Below, one piece after another: positions 37,662 through 46,768 of a stretch of DNA of 64,000 nucleotides. A program made the translations under genes and the position numbers. Numbering within the stretch: the first letter of the stretch is position 1; every line of letters begins with the position of its first letter. A model generated the notes under the pieces. The model had not been told where the DNA came from and did not search any database. It saw only the letters and a list, made by a program, of their open reading frames with translations. Origin of the DNA: Pseudomonas kairouanensis (lineage in GTDB: Bacteria; Pseudomonadota; Gammaproteobacteria; Pseudomonadales; Pseudomonadaceae); NCBI RefSeq assembly GCF_004682055.1, contig NZ_QUZU01000001.1:248001-312000 (forward strand), written 5' to 3'.

Positions 37662-38804
37662 CTAGAGGTAGTTGATTTCGAGGGTGGCCGAGCCGTCGAG
37701 CCGCACCTCGCTGCCCAGGTCCAGTGAACCCAGCGGTGCAATCACCGCCTCCAGGCTCGCCGTGGCACTGAGTTGTTGAATGGGGTCTGGGCCGCCGGTG
37801 CTGCCGGCGCTGGCGCTGAACCCCAGGTGGCGGTTGGCGCCGATGGCCAGCGGGCTGGCACTGGCGCTGCTCCACGGCGCGTCACCGGTCGGGGAATCGG
37901 TGCGGTACAACTGGGCGAAGTGATCGGCGGTGACGCGCAGTGGGTCGAAGATCACTGCGTAGCGACCGATTTTTTGCCCTTTGGCATCGAGTCCCAGGCC
38001 GTAGCGGGTTTCGTCGCCTGGGCCGGTGGCCGAACCCTGGCGGTTGTCTTGAAGGCGCAGGGTGAAGGCGGTCGGCGCGTCGCACGCTACGCTGATCACC
38101 AGGGGGCGAGCGGCCAGCAACGTGTCCTTGTGCATGTCCAGGTCCATCACCGATAACTTGCCGAAATCCACCGTGCCGCCGCCGGACAGGCTGGGTGTGC
38201 AGGCGGCCGGGGCAAAGCGTGCTTGCAGGCGCATATCCCGTGTGCGGCCAGTGTTGAGGGCGTCGAACACACCGCTGGTTTCCCAGGTGACAGCATCGTT
38301 GACCCGCGAGGCTTGTTCGCTGGCCCAGGCACGAATTTCCAGTTGTACCGACAGATTGCGCCCACTGGCCGGCACCCCGGCGCGCATCGGCACAATCCCA
38401 TGTTCAGGGCGCCACGCCAGGCTGGTCCCGCTGGAGACGGCGGGTTGGCCGCGACCGGCAAGCAAGCCCAACTCAACCGCTTGGCCATCGAGCAGGGCGT
38501 GGCTGACGTGCAGGCTGTAGCTGCCACGCTCAGTAAAGGCGAAGCGTTCGGCACCCGCGCCCAGTGCGCGATAAAACAGGCTCAGGTCAGCGGGGTCGGG
38601 GCAATTGAGGGTCAGGCTCACCCTTCGTTCACCCAGCAGGCGTTCCGCTGCTGGCACCCCTGCGACCGCTCGGTTCATCAGGCCGAAATCCAGCGCAGTG
38701 TCGCTCAGGTTCAACTGGCACTCGTCGGCGGCCCAGGTGGTGGCGCTCGACAGCAGGCCCAGTGCTAACAAGACAGGGTTCAGACCCATGGTGGACATCC
38801 TCAT
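37662..38804 (-). CDS. Two-domain DUF1120 protein, candidate tip adhesin
   Basis: ATG 38804 overlaps the usher stop by ATGA; GTG 38813 is also open. About 380 residues, nearly twice the other paralogues. After a signal peptide (LLALGLLSSATTWAADEC) comes a distinct domain (about 25-200) with its own pilin-like features (LDFGLMNRAV, VSLTLNCPD). A standard DUF1120 module follows (FAPAACTPSLSGGGTVDFGKLSVMDLD ... DGSATLEINYL). In chaperone-usher pili a two-domain subunit with N-terminal receptor domain caps the tip, and it is usually coded just after the usher, as here. No ligand can be predicted. Confidence 0.8.
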   Translation of the reverse strand: MRMSTMGLNPVLLALGLLSSATTWAADECQLNLSDTALDFGLMNRAVAGVPAAERLLGERRVSLTLNCPDPADLSLFYRALGAGAERFAFTERGSYSLHVSHALLDGQAVELGLLAGRGQPAVSSGTSLAWRPEHGIVPMRAGVPASGRNLSVQLEIRAWASEQASRVNDAVTWETSGVFDALNTGRTRDMRLQARFAPAACTPSLSGGGTVDFGKLSVMDLDMHKDTLLAARPLVISVACDAPTAFTLRLQDNRQGSATGPGDETRYGLGLDAKGQKIGRYAVIFDPLRVTADHFAQLYRTDSPTGDAPWSSASASPLAIGANRHLGFSASAGSTGGPDPIQQLSATASLEAVIAPLGSLDLGSEVRLDGSATLEINYL

Positions 38805-41236
38805 GGTAGGCACCGCGCCGGTGCAGTTTCGTAATACACCTCGGGGTCGCTGCGTTCGGGCAGGTCAAACATCAGGCGGCAGCGGGCCTGGCCGGGTGCG
38901 CTGATCCACAGCGCGCGGCGGTCGAGCACGTCGGGCAGAAACACTTGGCTGCCTTCCTGCACCAGGGTCACAAACTCGCCATTCTCGGTACTGACGGTGG
39001 CACCGCGCGGCACCGGCTGACCGGCCGCCGTGGTCACGTTCAGCAGCGCACGGCGGGTCAGGGCCACGCCGAACTCGACTTTGTCCACCGCACCGCGGCC
39101 AGCCGACAACACTGCCAGGCCATTGCTGATATCGGCATTGCGCGGCAGCGAGCGGGTTTGCACTTCCACCGGGCTGCGGCCATAGGCACTGAGTTGCGGT
39201 ACCACCGCCTGGCCTTGCCAGTCGGTCCACACCGGGCCGCTGGGCGTACTCACCTTGATCCCGGCCATGTCGCCCACCGACATCAGCGCAAAGGTTTCGC
39301 GCACCGGGTACGGCGAAAAGGTCAGGCCGTCGTCATGCAGTACCACGCCCCCGCGTGCGCCGCCCTGATAGCTGGAACGCTCGGCGTCGTTGCGGGTGTA
39401 GTTGAAGTCCAACTGGCTGTAGTAAGGCAGAGCCGAGACGCCCACGGAGGACTCCACCTCACGGTCGCGGCTGTCGCGTTCCACGCCAACGCGATAGCTC
39501 AATTGATCATTGATCTGCTCGCTTACCCCGGCGCCAATGCGGTGCTCGCCGCCGGTGTTTCGCGCCCAGGCACGGCCCCTGCGGTTTTCACCGAGCGGCA
39601 CACTGATGTTCAGGTAAAGGCTGTCATCGCTTTGCTGGCGCCCACCGATTTGCCATTCGGCACTGGCCGAGACCGACACCCGGCCAAAGCTGGTGCCCCA
39701 GGACATCAGCGCGCGGCTGCTGCTGTCGCCGGTAAACGTGGATGAACGTGAGAACCCTGCACTGAACGCCCCCAGCATCGGGTGTGACCAGGACGCCGTG
39801 GCGCTCTGCTGGTCGCGGTAGCGGGAGCGTTGTTGCTCGCGGGTGTTGGTGGTGTAGGTGGACTCTTCCAGGTCGCGATAACCCAGGGTGCGCCACGAAC
39901 CGGCGGTGGTGACTGCCCAGCGCTCGGTCAAGCGTTGAGACCAGGACAGGTCGGTTTGCATGCCGCGTTCATTGCCTTGGCGAGTGGCCTGGGCGAGTTG
40001 GGTGGAGAACTGAAGCTGGCTGTCCTGCCACGGCAACCAACCCAGGCTCATACCTGCCGCGCGATAGTCTTCGGCCCCAAGCACGCCGGCGCCGACGCTG
40101 ACTTGAGGGTGCAGCGCGCCGCTCCAGCCGCCGCTGGCTACCCAGGGCTCGGCGCCAGGGCCGTCACCGACCTTGCGTAGCCGGCCGGCCGCGACCGAGT
40201 AACCAGGGGCGGGCAACCCCAGGCCCAGCATGGCGGCCGGCACAGTGAAACGCCGCTCTTCACCTGAGGTTTCCTTGATTGTGACTTCCACGTCGGAGCG
40301 GCTATTCAAGCGCCGTACATCGCTCAGGGAAAACGGCCCGGCGGGGACTACGGTGGAATGAATCAGGGTGCCGTTCTGGCGGATTTCCACCTGGGCAGGG
40401 CTGTTGGCGATGCCGGTAATGGTCGCGCCCTGGTTCTGGTCCTGCAGTGCGGTCTCGGTCAGCACCTGGGCGCCGGTGATCTGTGCGCCGGCCAGCACCG
40501 GGTTGTAGAGGTTGATCTGCCCGGCCTGGAACACCGCCTGCTGTTCGGCGAAGGTGCGTTGGGCATAGGCGTCCAGGTGCGTGGTGCGGGCCACTTTGTC
40601 TTGCCAGGTGCGCACTTGGCGGCTGCGCACAATCCAGTCACCGGCATTGAAACCGACCTCGGTGTTGGCCGATGCGAAGCGGCTGTTGTCTTCGCCGAAT
40701 TCGTTGTACAGGCCGCTCACGTCGTAGTTGAGCAGGCCGGCGAAGCCGCCGGTCTGGTAGCCGGAAACGTCCTGCACAGCCGGGCGCAGGGCGTCGGTGG
40801 GCACCACCAGCGCCAGGCTCAGGCTTGCGGGGTCTTGCTCGATCACGGTCTGCGGGTAGGCGTCGAGAAACCCATGGCAGTCGGCATCGTCTGTCGGTAT
40901 GCGCAAGTTGCCCGCATCCAGCAGCGCCTGGTTGAAACACAGCGCGCCCTGTTGATCAAACACCACATCCACCCGGCCACGCCGCTGGCCATTTACGTTC
41001 AGGTTGAGGGCATGGCGCCCGGCAGGGAAGCGCGGTGCCTCCAGCAGCAGGTTGGCCAATTGCGGGTCAATACCGCGTTGGGACAAGGTTTGCGGGTCGA
41101 ACGAACCTGCGCTTTCGTCGGCCAACGGTTCGTTCGATGGCAGCGTGGCGCCGAGGCTCAGCGCCAGGCTCGCCAGGAGCGTGCGTCGCCTGCGGGGTGA
41201 AAAACCGGGCACGGCTTCGCCGTCGCGATCAGTCAT
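38801..41236 (-). CDS. Outer-membrane fimbrial usher (FimD/PapC family)
   Basis: ATG 41236 is chosen (MTDRDGEAVPGFSPRR); GTG 41248 is an alternative. About 811 residues. A basic signal region (RRRRTLLASLALSLGATLP) is followed by the N-terminal usher domain, the barrel with a plug (PGYSVAAGRLRKVG..., GSGSTFTGDSSS-like strands) and C-terminal domains. Family motifs include GFNAGDWIVRSRQVRTW and RTFAEQQAVFQAGQINLYNPVLAGAQITGAQVL. It assembles subunits handed over by the chaperone. It resembles the shorter gamma-type ushers found with DUF1120 genes (E. coli yhcD type). Confidence 0.9.
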   Translation of the reverse strand: MTDRDGEAVPGFSPRRRRTLLASLALSLGATLPSNEPLADESAGSFDPQTLSQRGIDPQLANLLLEAPRFPAGRHALNLNVNGQRRGRVDVVFDQQGALCFNQALLDAGNLRIPTDDADCHGFLDAYPQTVIEQDPASLSLALVVPTDALRPAVQDVSGYQTGGFAGLLNYDVSGLYNEFGEDNSRFASANTEVGFNAGDWIVRSRQVRTWQDKVARTTHLDAYAQRTFAEQQAVFQAGQINLYNPVLAGAQITGAQVLTETALQDQNQGATITGIANSPAQVEIRQNGTLIHSTVVPAGPFSLSDVRRLNSRSDVEVTIKETSGEERRFTVPAAMLGLGLPAPGYSVAAGRLRKVGDGPGAEPWVASGGWSGALHPQVSVGAGVLGAEDYRAAGMSLGWLPWQDSQLQFSTQLAQATRQGNERGMQTDLSWSQRLTERWAVTTAGSWRTLGYRDLEESTYTTNTREQQRSRYRDQQSATASWSHPMLGAFSAGFSRSSTFTGDSSSRALMSWGTSFGRVSVSASAEWQIGGRQQSDDSLYLNISVPLGENRRGRAWARNTGGEHRIGAGVSEQINDQLSYRVGVERDSRDREVESSVGVSALPYYSQLDFNYTRNDAERSSYQGGARGGVVLHDDGLTFSPYPVRETFALMSVGDMAGIKVSTPSGPVWTDWQGQAVVPQLSAYGRSPVEVQTRSLPRNADISNGLAVLSAGRGAVDKVEFGVALTRRALLNVTTAAGQPVPRGATVSTENGEFVTLVQEGSQVFLPDVLDRRALWISAPGQARCRLMFDLPERSDPEVYYETAPARCLP

Positions 41237-41371
41237 TACTGTGCTCACAAGGGGTACTCAAGTGATGGACGCATGGCCGCTCCGACCCTGGTGCGGCGAG
41301 GCTCCTGGTGGCCTTCAATGGGAGGCCACTTCGTTATTGGGGCGCCGGTACCAGTCCCGCCGGCGCTGCGA

Positions 41372-42118
41372 TCAAAGGGTGATCGGTGCTTGGTAAGGTT
41401 TCACCGCAAAGCCGTAGACCGTGGCCGGTTGCAACTGCACGGTGGTGGCGTGGGCCTGGCTGGCCGCGACACTCAAGGTTTCACCCGGCAGCACGTAAGT
41501 GCGTGGCAACAAGGCCGAGCCTTTGCCCGGCAGCAGCGTGAGTTCCTGGGCCAGGCGTACCACGTAGGGCGTGGGGTTGTGCACGCTGAGCTGTTGGTCT
41601 TTAAGGCGCCAGGTCAGGCCGGTCCAGGGCTCGCGATTTGGCGCAAGGCCCTTGGGGTGCAGGATCACGGGCAGGTTCTGGCGCACGGTCACGCCCACTC
41701 GCGCATGGCCTGCTTCGCCTGCCGGTCGTCCCTGGGGCATGCCTTCGAAGATCACCCGTTTCAGGCGTTGGGTGGTCAGGGGTTCGGAGGCTTGCAGGAT
41801 AAAGCGGATCAATTGGCTCTTGGACGGCTCCACACGGGTCAAGGGTGGAGTGACGAACAACAACGGCGCGGTGTCTTCGGGGATGTCCTCCAGGGTCACA
41901 TGCAGCAGGGCCAGCTTGGCATCGGTATTGGTGACCGACACCGAGGCTTCGCCCTCGGCTTCGTGGACGATGACTACCGAGGTATCCGGCACCATGCCGT
42001 CGGCGAGTACCAGCGTTGGCCCCCAGAGCGTCAGAGCCAGGGCGGCGAGGTAAAGACACGCATAGCGAACCAGGTTGAACGCCCGTGTCATGAAGGCAAA
42101 GCGAGGGATAGGGAACAT
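41372..42118 (-). CDS. Periplasmic pilus chaperone (PapD family)
   Basis: The frame opens at ATG 42118; ATG 42091 (MTRAFNLVRYACLYLAALAL) is a shorter option with a better signal peptide. About 239-248 residues of two Ig-like domains: VVIVHEAEGEASVSVTNTDA is the first strand pair, and PLLFVTPPLTRVEPSKSQLIRFI is the G1/F1 donor region conserved in PapD. It caps subunit grooves before delivery to the usher. It lies two bases after a DUF1120 gene and 135 before the usher. Confidence 0.9.
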   Translation of the reverse strand: MFPIPRFAFMTRAFNLVRYACLYLAALALTLWGPTLVLADGMVPDTSVVIVHEAEGEASVSVTNTDAKLALLHVTLEDIPEDTAPLLFVTPPLTRVEPSKSQLIRFILQASEPLTTQRLKRVIFEGMPQGRPAGEAGHARVGVTVRQNLPVILHPKGLAPNREPWTGLTWRLKDQQLSVHNPTPYVVRLAQELTLLPGKGSALLPRTYVLPGETLSVAASQAHATTVQLQPATVYGFAVKPYQAPITL

Positions 42119-42120
42119 GG

Positions 42121-42747
42121 CTACAGGTACCTAAGGTCTAGCACGATGGAACCGTCCAGCGGCACCTCTTGGTCGAGGGTCAGGTAGGCGGCGGCGTTGA
42201 TGGACGTGTTGATCTGCAGGGTCGCGCTGATCAGTCGGTGGGGTTCCGGGACAAGGGTGCCGGGGCGGGCAAAGCCCATGAAGTTGTTCGGGTAGGCATT
42301 GGATTCTGGAAACCAGGTCTCGCCCTTGTTGCTAGAGGCCAGCACCAGCACGCCCTGGTTGTCGCCGGAGGCTTCGCGGATGGCCAGCGACACCGAACCC
42401 AGGCGCTCTCTGGGCGCGTGAATGTTGGTGCCCAGGCCGTAGTAGAAACCGGGACCTACCGACGACTCGGCGCGGTTGTCCACACCGACCAGTACAAACA
42501 GCACCGGCTCATTGCAGCTCACGTTCAACGCCAGGTTTTTGCTGGGCAGTTGCGTGAATTCGTACTGATTGAGCGTTCGGGCCGGCACCCGCCCGTGATC
42601 GACGATGCCGCTGGGTGACAGGGTCGGTGTGCAGGCACTGGGCGTGATGCGTCCGGTCAAGGTCACATCGACCGTCGAAGCACAAAAGGCGGGTGTGGCG
42701 GTCAGGCAGAGACAGAGCGTCACCAGGCGGCGTGAGAACGTGTTCAT
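42121..42747 (-). CDS. DUF1120 pilin-like protein
   Basis: ATG 42747 (MNTFSRRLVTLCLCLTATPAFCAS) gives 208 residues with signal peptide; the reading to 42804 is upstream noise. Mature start STVDVTLTGRITPSACTPTLSPSGIVDHGRVPARTLN, end LDGSIVLDLRYL. The divergent middle (NRAESSVGPGFYYGLGTNIHAPRERLG) shows that subunits differ mainly in surface loops. Confidence 0.84.
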   Translation of the reverse strand: MNTFSRRLVTLCLCLTATPAFCASTVDVTLTGRITPSACTPTLSPSGIVDHGRVPARTLNQYEFTQLPSKNLALNVSCNEPVLFVLVGVDNRAESSVGPGFYYGLGTNIHAPRERLGSVSLAIREASGDNQGVLVLASSNKGETWFPESNAYPNNFMGFARPGTLVPEPHRLISATLQINTSINAAAYLTLDQEVPLDGSIVLDLRYL

Positions 42748-42831
42748 GGTCAGGTGTGGGAACCGTGATTTAAGGGAACATCCGTATTTACCGCGCCACG
42801 CCAATATGGCCCGACGCGGCGCGACTGAGCG

Positions 42832-43455
42832 TTAGAGGTACTTGACGGTCAGGGTGACGGAGCCATCGATCGCGACTTCGTTGTTCAGGGTCAGGCCGCT
42901 GGCGGGGGCGATGACGGGGTGGATACTCAGGTCTGAAGTGAGCGACTGCACCGCAATGGGCGCATCGGTGGTGGCGTCGGCCACTGAAACGATGTTGGTG
43001 CGCATCAGGTTGCGCTCGGTAAACCAGGTCAAGCCGTTGTCCAGGGAGGCGATGGTGCGGGAGGCGACTCCATCGGCGATCGCATTCGTCAGGCGTAACT
43101 CCATGCCCCCGAGCTTTTCGCTGCCATTGATCAAGCCCAGGCCGAACATCATGGTGTTGTTGTCGTAATCAGTACCGTCACGGTTGTCCTTGGCTTCGAT
43201 GGCCAAGAGTGTTGCGGCATCGCATGTGACGGTGATTTGCATGGCATGGCTGGCCAAAAAGGTGGGGCGGTCGGTATTGAGGTCTTTGGCGGAGATCTTG
43301 CCGATGTCGACATTGCCGCCGCTGGGCAGGCTCGGCTCACACGAGCTTGGTGTGATCAGCCCGCGCACGGTCAGGTCGACGCTGGAGGCCGCGAAAGCAT
43401 TGCTGGTGCTGCTGATCAGCAGGGCGGCGCACAGCGTGTTTAGGGTCTTGTTCAT
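42832..43455 (-). CDS. DUF1120 pilin-like protein
   Basis: The 207-residue paralogue has signal peptide (LCAALLISSTSNAFAAS), VDLTVRGLITPSSCEPSLPSGGNVDIGKISAKDLN, the second Cys in VTCDAATLLA, and end IDGSVTLTVKYL. AGGAG precedes ATG 43455. By eye it is closest to the 36343 protein (shared MFGLGLINGSEKLG), suggesting tandem duplication and spread within the locus. Confidence 0.85.
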   Translation of the reverse strand: MNKTLNTLCAALLISSTSNAFAASSVDLTVRGLITPSSCEPSLPSGGNVDIGKISAKDLNTDRPTFLASHAMQITVTCDAATLLAIEAKDNRDGTDYDNNTMMFGLGLINGSEKLGGMELRLTNAIADGVASRTIASLDNGLTWFTERNLMRTNIVSVADATTDAPIAVQSLTSDLSIHPVIAPASGLTLNNEVAIDGSVTLTVKYL

Positions 43456-43493
43456 GGTATTGCTCCTGGCTCGAATAAATGGAATAGGGGGGA

Positions 43494-44117
43494 TTACAGG
43501 TACTTCACGACCAGCGTGGCCGAGCCGTCGATGGGCACTTCATCGAGCAGGGGCAGCTGTGCCGCCGGTACGAGGATGCTGAACGCCCGTAACCGGGCGC
43601 TCAGGTCCTTTATGGCAACGGGTGTGTTCGGGCCACCGGCGGTGGCGAACGACGCCAGCCGCTCGTGCCCCAGGTAGGCAGAAGGGAACCAGGTGGCACC
43701 GCCATTGCTGGAATTGATCACGTTGACGGTCACGCCGTCGGCAACCGGATCGAGCAGCACAAGCGCAACGCTGCCCAGCTTCTGATCGTTACCGACTACG
43801 CCCAGACCATGGTGCGCCGGGTTGATGGCGGAGGTGCCTGCGCGGTTGTCCACGGTGGTCAGTGTGAAGAAGGTCTGGCCTTCGCAATTCACCTCCACCT
43901 GCATGTCAGCGAGGGGCAGTTGGTGGGGTTTGTTCGGTTCGAGGTCCCTGGCGGCCAATTTTCCGTAATCGACCACTCCGCCGTCGGTCAAGCGGGTATC
44001 ACAGGCGCTGGGGGTGATGCTCCCGGAGAGACTCACGTCGGTACTGCTGGCGGCAAAGGCGCCCGGCGCACAGGCTGCCAGCACTAGCGCAAGGGTTGCA
44101 GGGGTGATTTTGTCCAT
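43494..44117 (-). CDS. DUF1120 pilin-like protein
   Basis: ATG 44117 (MDKITPATLALVLAACAPGAFAAS) has AAGGA nine bases upstream; a GTG two codons earlier is less likely. The protein has 207 residues: signal peptide, STDVSLSGSITPSACDTRLTDGGVVDYGKLAARDLE, Cys pair (SACDT, VNCEGQ), and end IDGSATLVVKYL. Confidence 0.84.
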   Translation of the reverse strand: MDKITPATLALVLAACAPGAFAASSTDVSLSGSITPSACDTRLTDGGVVDYGKLAARDLEPNKPHQLPLADMQVEVNCEGQTFFTLTTVDNRAGTSAINPAHHGLGVVGNDQKLGSVALVLLDPVADGVTVNVINSSNGGATWFPSAYLGHERLASFATAGGPNTPVAIKDLSARLRAFSILVPAAQLPLLDEVPIDGSATLVVKYL

Positions 44118-44143
44118 GGGCACAAGTCCTTGTGGGTTGGGGG

Positions 44144-44785
44144 TTACAGGTAAATCAGTTCCAGCAGAGCTGAACCGTCCAAGGGAACCTCTTTGTCCAG
44201 GGTCAGGCCCTGCGCGGGAGCGATGTAGGTGGTCACCCTCATCGCCACACGCAGATCCTTGATCGGCACTGGTGCCCAGACCCCGGAAGAGGCGTCACCG
44301 AAGGCAGCCAGGCGCAGGGCCGGCAGTGCCACGCCGCTGTCGACCACCGACCAGCTCTGCCCGTTGTTCAGCGACTGCAATTGGGTGATCGGGCCGTTGT
44401 CTGCCAGCGGTGTATGCAAGCCAACGTGGTAAACCCCCAGGCGCTCGATGCCGTTGATCAATCCCAACCCAAACCCTATCGGCGGCGTGGCATTTGAGTC
44501 GGCGCGGTAGTCGGTGAGCCTCAAGGCGAATATCGCCGCCGCATCGCAATTGACGCCCAGGGATAAAGCCGCAGGCGGCAGTGGCGTGAAGGTCTCAGGG
44601 TTGAGGCTGCGGGCGGCGATTTTGCCGAAGTCGATCCGACCCTCGTTGTCCAGGCCTATGGAACAGGCGCTGGGGGTGATGCTGCCGTGCACCGTCAAAT
44701 CAACGCTGCTCGCGGCGAAGGCGACGGGGGCCAGGCCAATCAATAAACCCAACGCGCCATGCAGACGCAGCGCCAAGTGATTCAT
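44144..44785 (-). CDS. DUF1120 pilin-like protein
   Basis: The 213-residue paralogue starts at ATG 44785, overlapping the stop of the preceding pilin gene (ATGA). Signal peptide LHGALGLLIGLAPVAFAAS; mature VDLTVHGSITPSACSIGLDNEGRIDFGKIAARSLN; second Cys in GVNCDAAAIFAL; end LDGSALLELIYL. Confidence 0.85.
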   Translation of the reverse strand: MNHLALRLHGALGLLIGLAPVAFAASSVDLTVHGSITPSACSIGLDNEGRIDFGKIAARSLNPETFTPLPPAALSLGVNCDAAAIFALRLTDYRADSNATPPIGFGLGLINGIERLGVYHVGLHTPLADNGPITQLQSLNNGQSWSVVDSGVALPALRLAAFGDASSGVWAPVPIKDLRVAMRVTTYIAPAQGLTLDKEVPLDGSALLELIYL

Positions 44786-45411
44786 AGGTAGCGCAACTCG
44801 AAGGTGGCGGAACCGTCCAGGGCAATGGTTTCACCCACCGGAAGATGGCTTTTGGGAAAGATGAGGGGCGCGACCACCAGGTCTAGAGATACGTCTGTGA
44901 GAGGAACCGGCGAGCGTGTACCTGACGACTGATTGCCGAACGCGTTGAGCGTATTGGCGGGTAGCGCTTTTTCGGGGTTGAATAGCCAGGTCGATCCATT
45001 GTCGAAGGAATAGATCGGATAGGCGGCGGGGTTGTCAGTGACGACGTTTTCCATGCTCAGGAAATAGGTGCCAATCCAGTTTGTCGCACTGATTCGCCCA
45101 AGCACGAAGGAGTCGCTGGGGCCTGCCACTGACGATCGATTGTCCAGGGAGGCCAGTCCGAACAAGCTCGCCCCCTCGCAATTGACGGCCAATTTGAAGG
45201 TGGACTTGGGCAGTTCGGTGATTCCGGTGGGGTTGAGGTCTTGTGCCGAGATCTTGCCGTAATCCACGAGCCCGTCGTTGCTCAGGCTTGAGGTGCACGC
45301 GCTCGGGGTGATGGCACCTTTAACTGACAGATCCACTGAGCTGGCGGCCAGCGCCACCGCGCCTTGGACGGTTAGCAACACACCGGCCAGGGCGGCGAGA
45401 GAGTCTTTCAT
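44782..45411 (-). CDS. DUF1120 pilin-like protein, first gene of the operon
   Basis: ATG 45411 (MKDSLAALAGVLLTVQGAVALAAS); a GTG one codon earlier is also possible. About 209 residues. Mature start VDLSVKGAITPSACTSSLSNDGLVDYGKISAQDLN; end LDGSATFELRYL. It opens the ten-gene minus-strand operon and is coupled by ATGA to the next pilin gene. As promoter-proximal subunit it may be the most abundant, if the usual fimbrial logic holds. Confidence 0.85.
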   Translation of the reverse strand: MKDSLAALAGVLLTVQGAVALAASSVDLSVKGAITPSACTSSLSNDGLVDYGKISAQDLNPTGITELPKSTFKLAVNCEGASLFGLASLDNRSSVAGPSDSFVLGRISATNWIGTYFLSMENVVTDNPAAYPIYSFDNGSTWLFNPEKALPANTLNAFGNQSSGTRSPVPLTDVSLDLVVAPLIFPKSHLPVGETIALDGSATFELRYL

Positions 45412-45776
45412 CACTTCAGGTATTCCTATGCAAGGGCTTCGGGACAGAGGTGCGCGGTGACATTGCCCAGGGTTTTATGGTTGTGGTGGGCACGCGCTGC
45501 TTCAGGGAAAGCGGGAGGGAATTTATCGCCGGAAGGCCGAGGCGGAAATGCAACTATTACGAATGACAGGGTGGCAATGACAAAAGGGGGTTGTTTAGTG
45601 AGAAAGCCCGGTTTAATTCATTTGGAAGTTGCGTTGTCGTAGTTGTTGTATCGATGCGGAATATTCATTCGGGTATTTTCCGCGCTCTTTGATTACCCGT
45701 ATCTCATTCAAATGGGTTTAAGTAATCGTCCTTTTGCGAAAAAACCGGTGAGCTGATCGCTCTCTTTGAGGGCACC
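45412..45776. promoter_or_regulatory. Divergent control region of the DUF1120 operon
   Basis: About 365 bases between the divergent pilin operon and the receiver-HPt gene. The right half is AT-rich. CGGGTA near 45675 and TACCCG near 45696 form a loose dyad. No sigma-54 or AlgU promoter was recognised. Both promoters must lie here. Confidence 0.45.
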
Positions 45777-46589
45777 ATGCCTGGCCACTCTCCACTCCAA
45801 GGTTCGCTGGGTGCATCGCCTGACATTTCCTGGCCTCACGCTCATGTACTGGTCGTGGACGACCACTGCACCTATCGCCTGTTACTGGGCTCGCTGCTGA
45901 AAAAGCTCGGTGTGGCTCATCGATGTTGCAGCGACGGTGAACAGGCATTGCGTGCCTTATCTCACGAGCATTTCGACCTGGTCATCAGTGACTGCCGCAT
46001 GCCGGTGATGGACGGCTACACCCTGACCCGTGAATTGCGCCGGCGCGAGCAGGCCGAGAGGCGCGAGCCGATTACCGTGCTGGGGCTGACGGGCAGTTTG
46101 CAGCCTGAAGATATTCGCCAATGCGTGGCGTGCGGCATGGACGGCTGGCTGATCAAGCCCATCGGGTTTGCACAATTGCGCGAGGTGTTGCGGTTCTGGC
46201 TGCCACCGCCTCAAACCTCGGCCTCTGCCAACGGGCGTGCCGGTCTATCTGGCGTGGGTAAAGGCCCGCTGCCGACACGCGCAAGCCTGATTGACGCTTT
46301 CGGCTCCTGGGAAGTGGTGGAGCCCATGCTGTTCAGCCTGATCCAGGAGGCCCACGCGGACCTGGGCGTGCTGCTGCACGCGCAAACCGTGCGGGATGCG
46401 AAGTCGGCCGCACAGTGTTTACATCGCTTGATCGGCAGTGTGGCGTTCCTGGGGGAAACGAGCCTTGAGGCGCACACGGTTGATCTGATCAAACGCGTGC
46501 AATTGACTGGGGTGGAGTTAAACCAGTCAGCCTTGGATGATTTTTTTAGGGATGTGGAGCGCTACCTGAATTATCTGGCTCATCTTTGA
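45777..46589 (+). CDS. Receiver-HPt phosphorelay protein
   Basis: The 270-residue protein joins a response-regulator receiver (HVLVVDDHCTYRLLLGSLLKK from about 23; phospho-acceptor Asp in VISDCRMPVMDGY near 76; Lys in LIKPIGF near 125) to a C-terminal HPt domain whose histidine lies in CLHRLIGSVAFLG (near 222). A linker of about 30 residues connects them. There is no kinase core, no membrane segment and no DNA-binding domain. Such proteins pass phosphate from a hybrid kinase to a response regulator. The next gene codes for an RcsB-like regulator, the obvious acceptor. ATG versus later starts is not certain. Confidence 0.82.
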   Translation: MPGHSPLQGSLGASPDISWPHAHVLVVDDHCTYRLLLGSLLKKLGVAHRCCSDGEQALRALSHEHFDLVISDCRMPVMDGYTLTRELRRREQAERREPITVLGLTGSLQPEDIRQCVACGMDGWLIKPIGFAQLREVLRFWLPPPQTSASANGRAGLSGVGKGPLPTRASLIDAFGSWEVVEPMLFSLIQEAHADLGVLLHAQTVRDAKSAAQCLHRLIGSVAFLGETSLEAHTVDLIKRVQLTGVELNQSALDDFFRDVERYLNYLAHL

Positions 46590-46600
46590 AGGAATTGTTC

Positions 46601-46629
46601 TTTCTGTATGTAGTACTTTTCTGTATGTA
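46601..46629 (+). promoter_or_regulatory. Direct repeat TTTCTGTATGTA x2 upstream of the RcsB-like gene
   Basis: Two identical 12-base copies (46601-46612 and 46618-46629), 17 bases apart start to start; a partial third copy (TTATGTAGG) follows. They lie about 140 bases upstream of the regulator's ATG and could bind a regulator dimer. Confidence 0.35.
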
Positions 46630-46768
46630 ATTTCTCTTAATTATGTAGGTTGTTGCGAGGAGCGCTTTAGGCCGGGGGGTAAACCCTGAAGGGCTATTTA
46701 TTTCCTGTTGTTGCAGAAACAAGTTCGCGCTATTTTGCCAGTCTCAAACTGCCATCATGGGAGAAACG

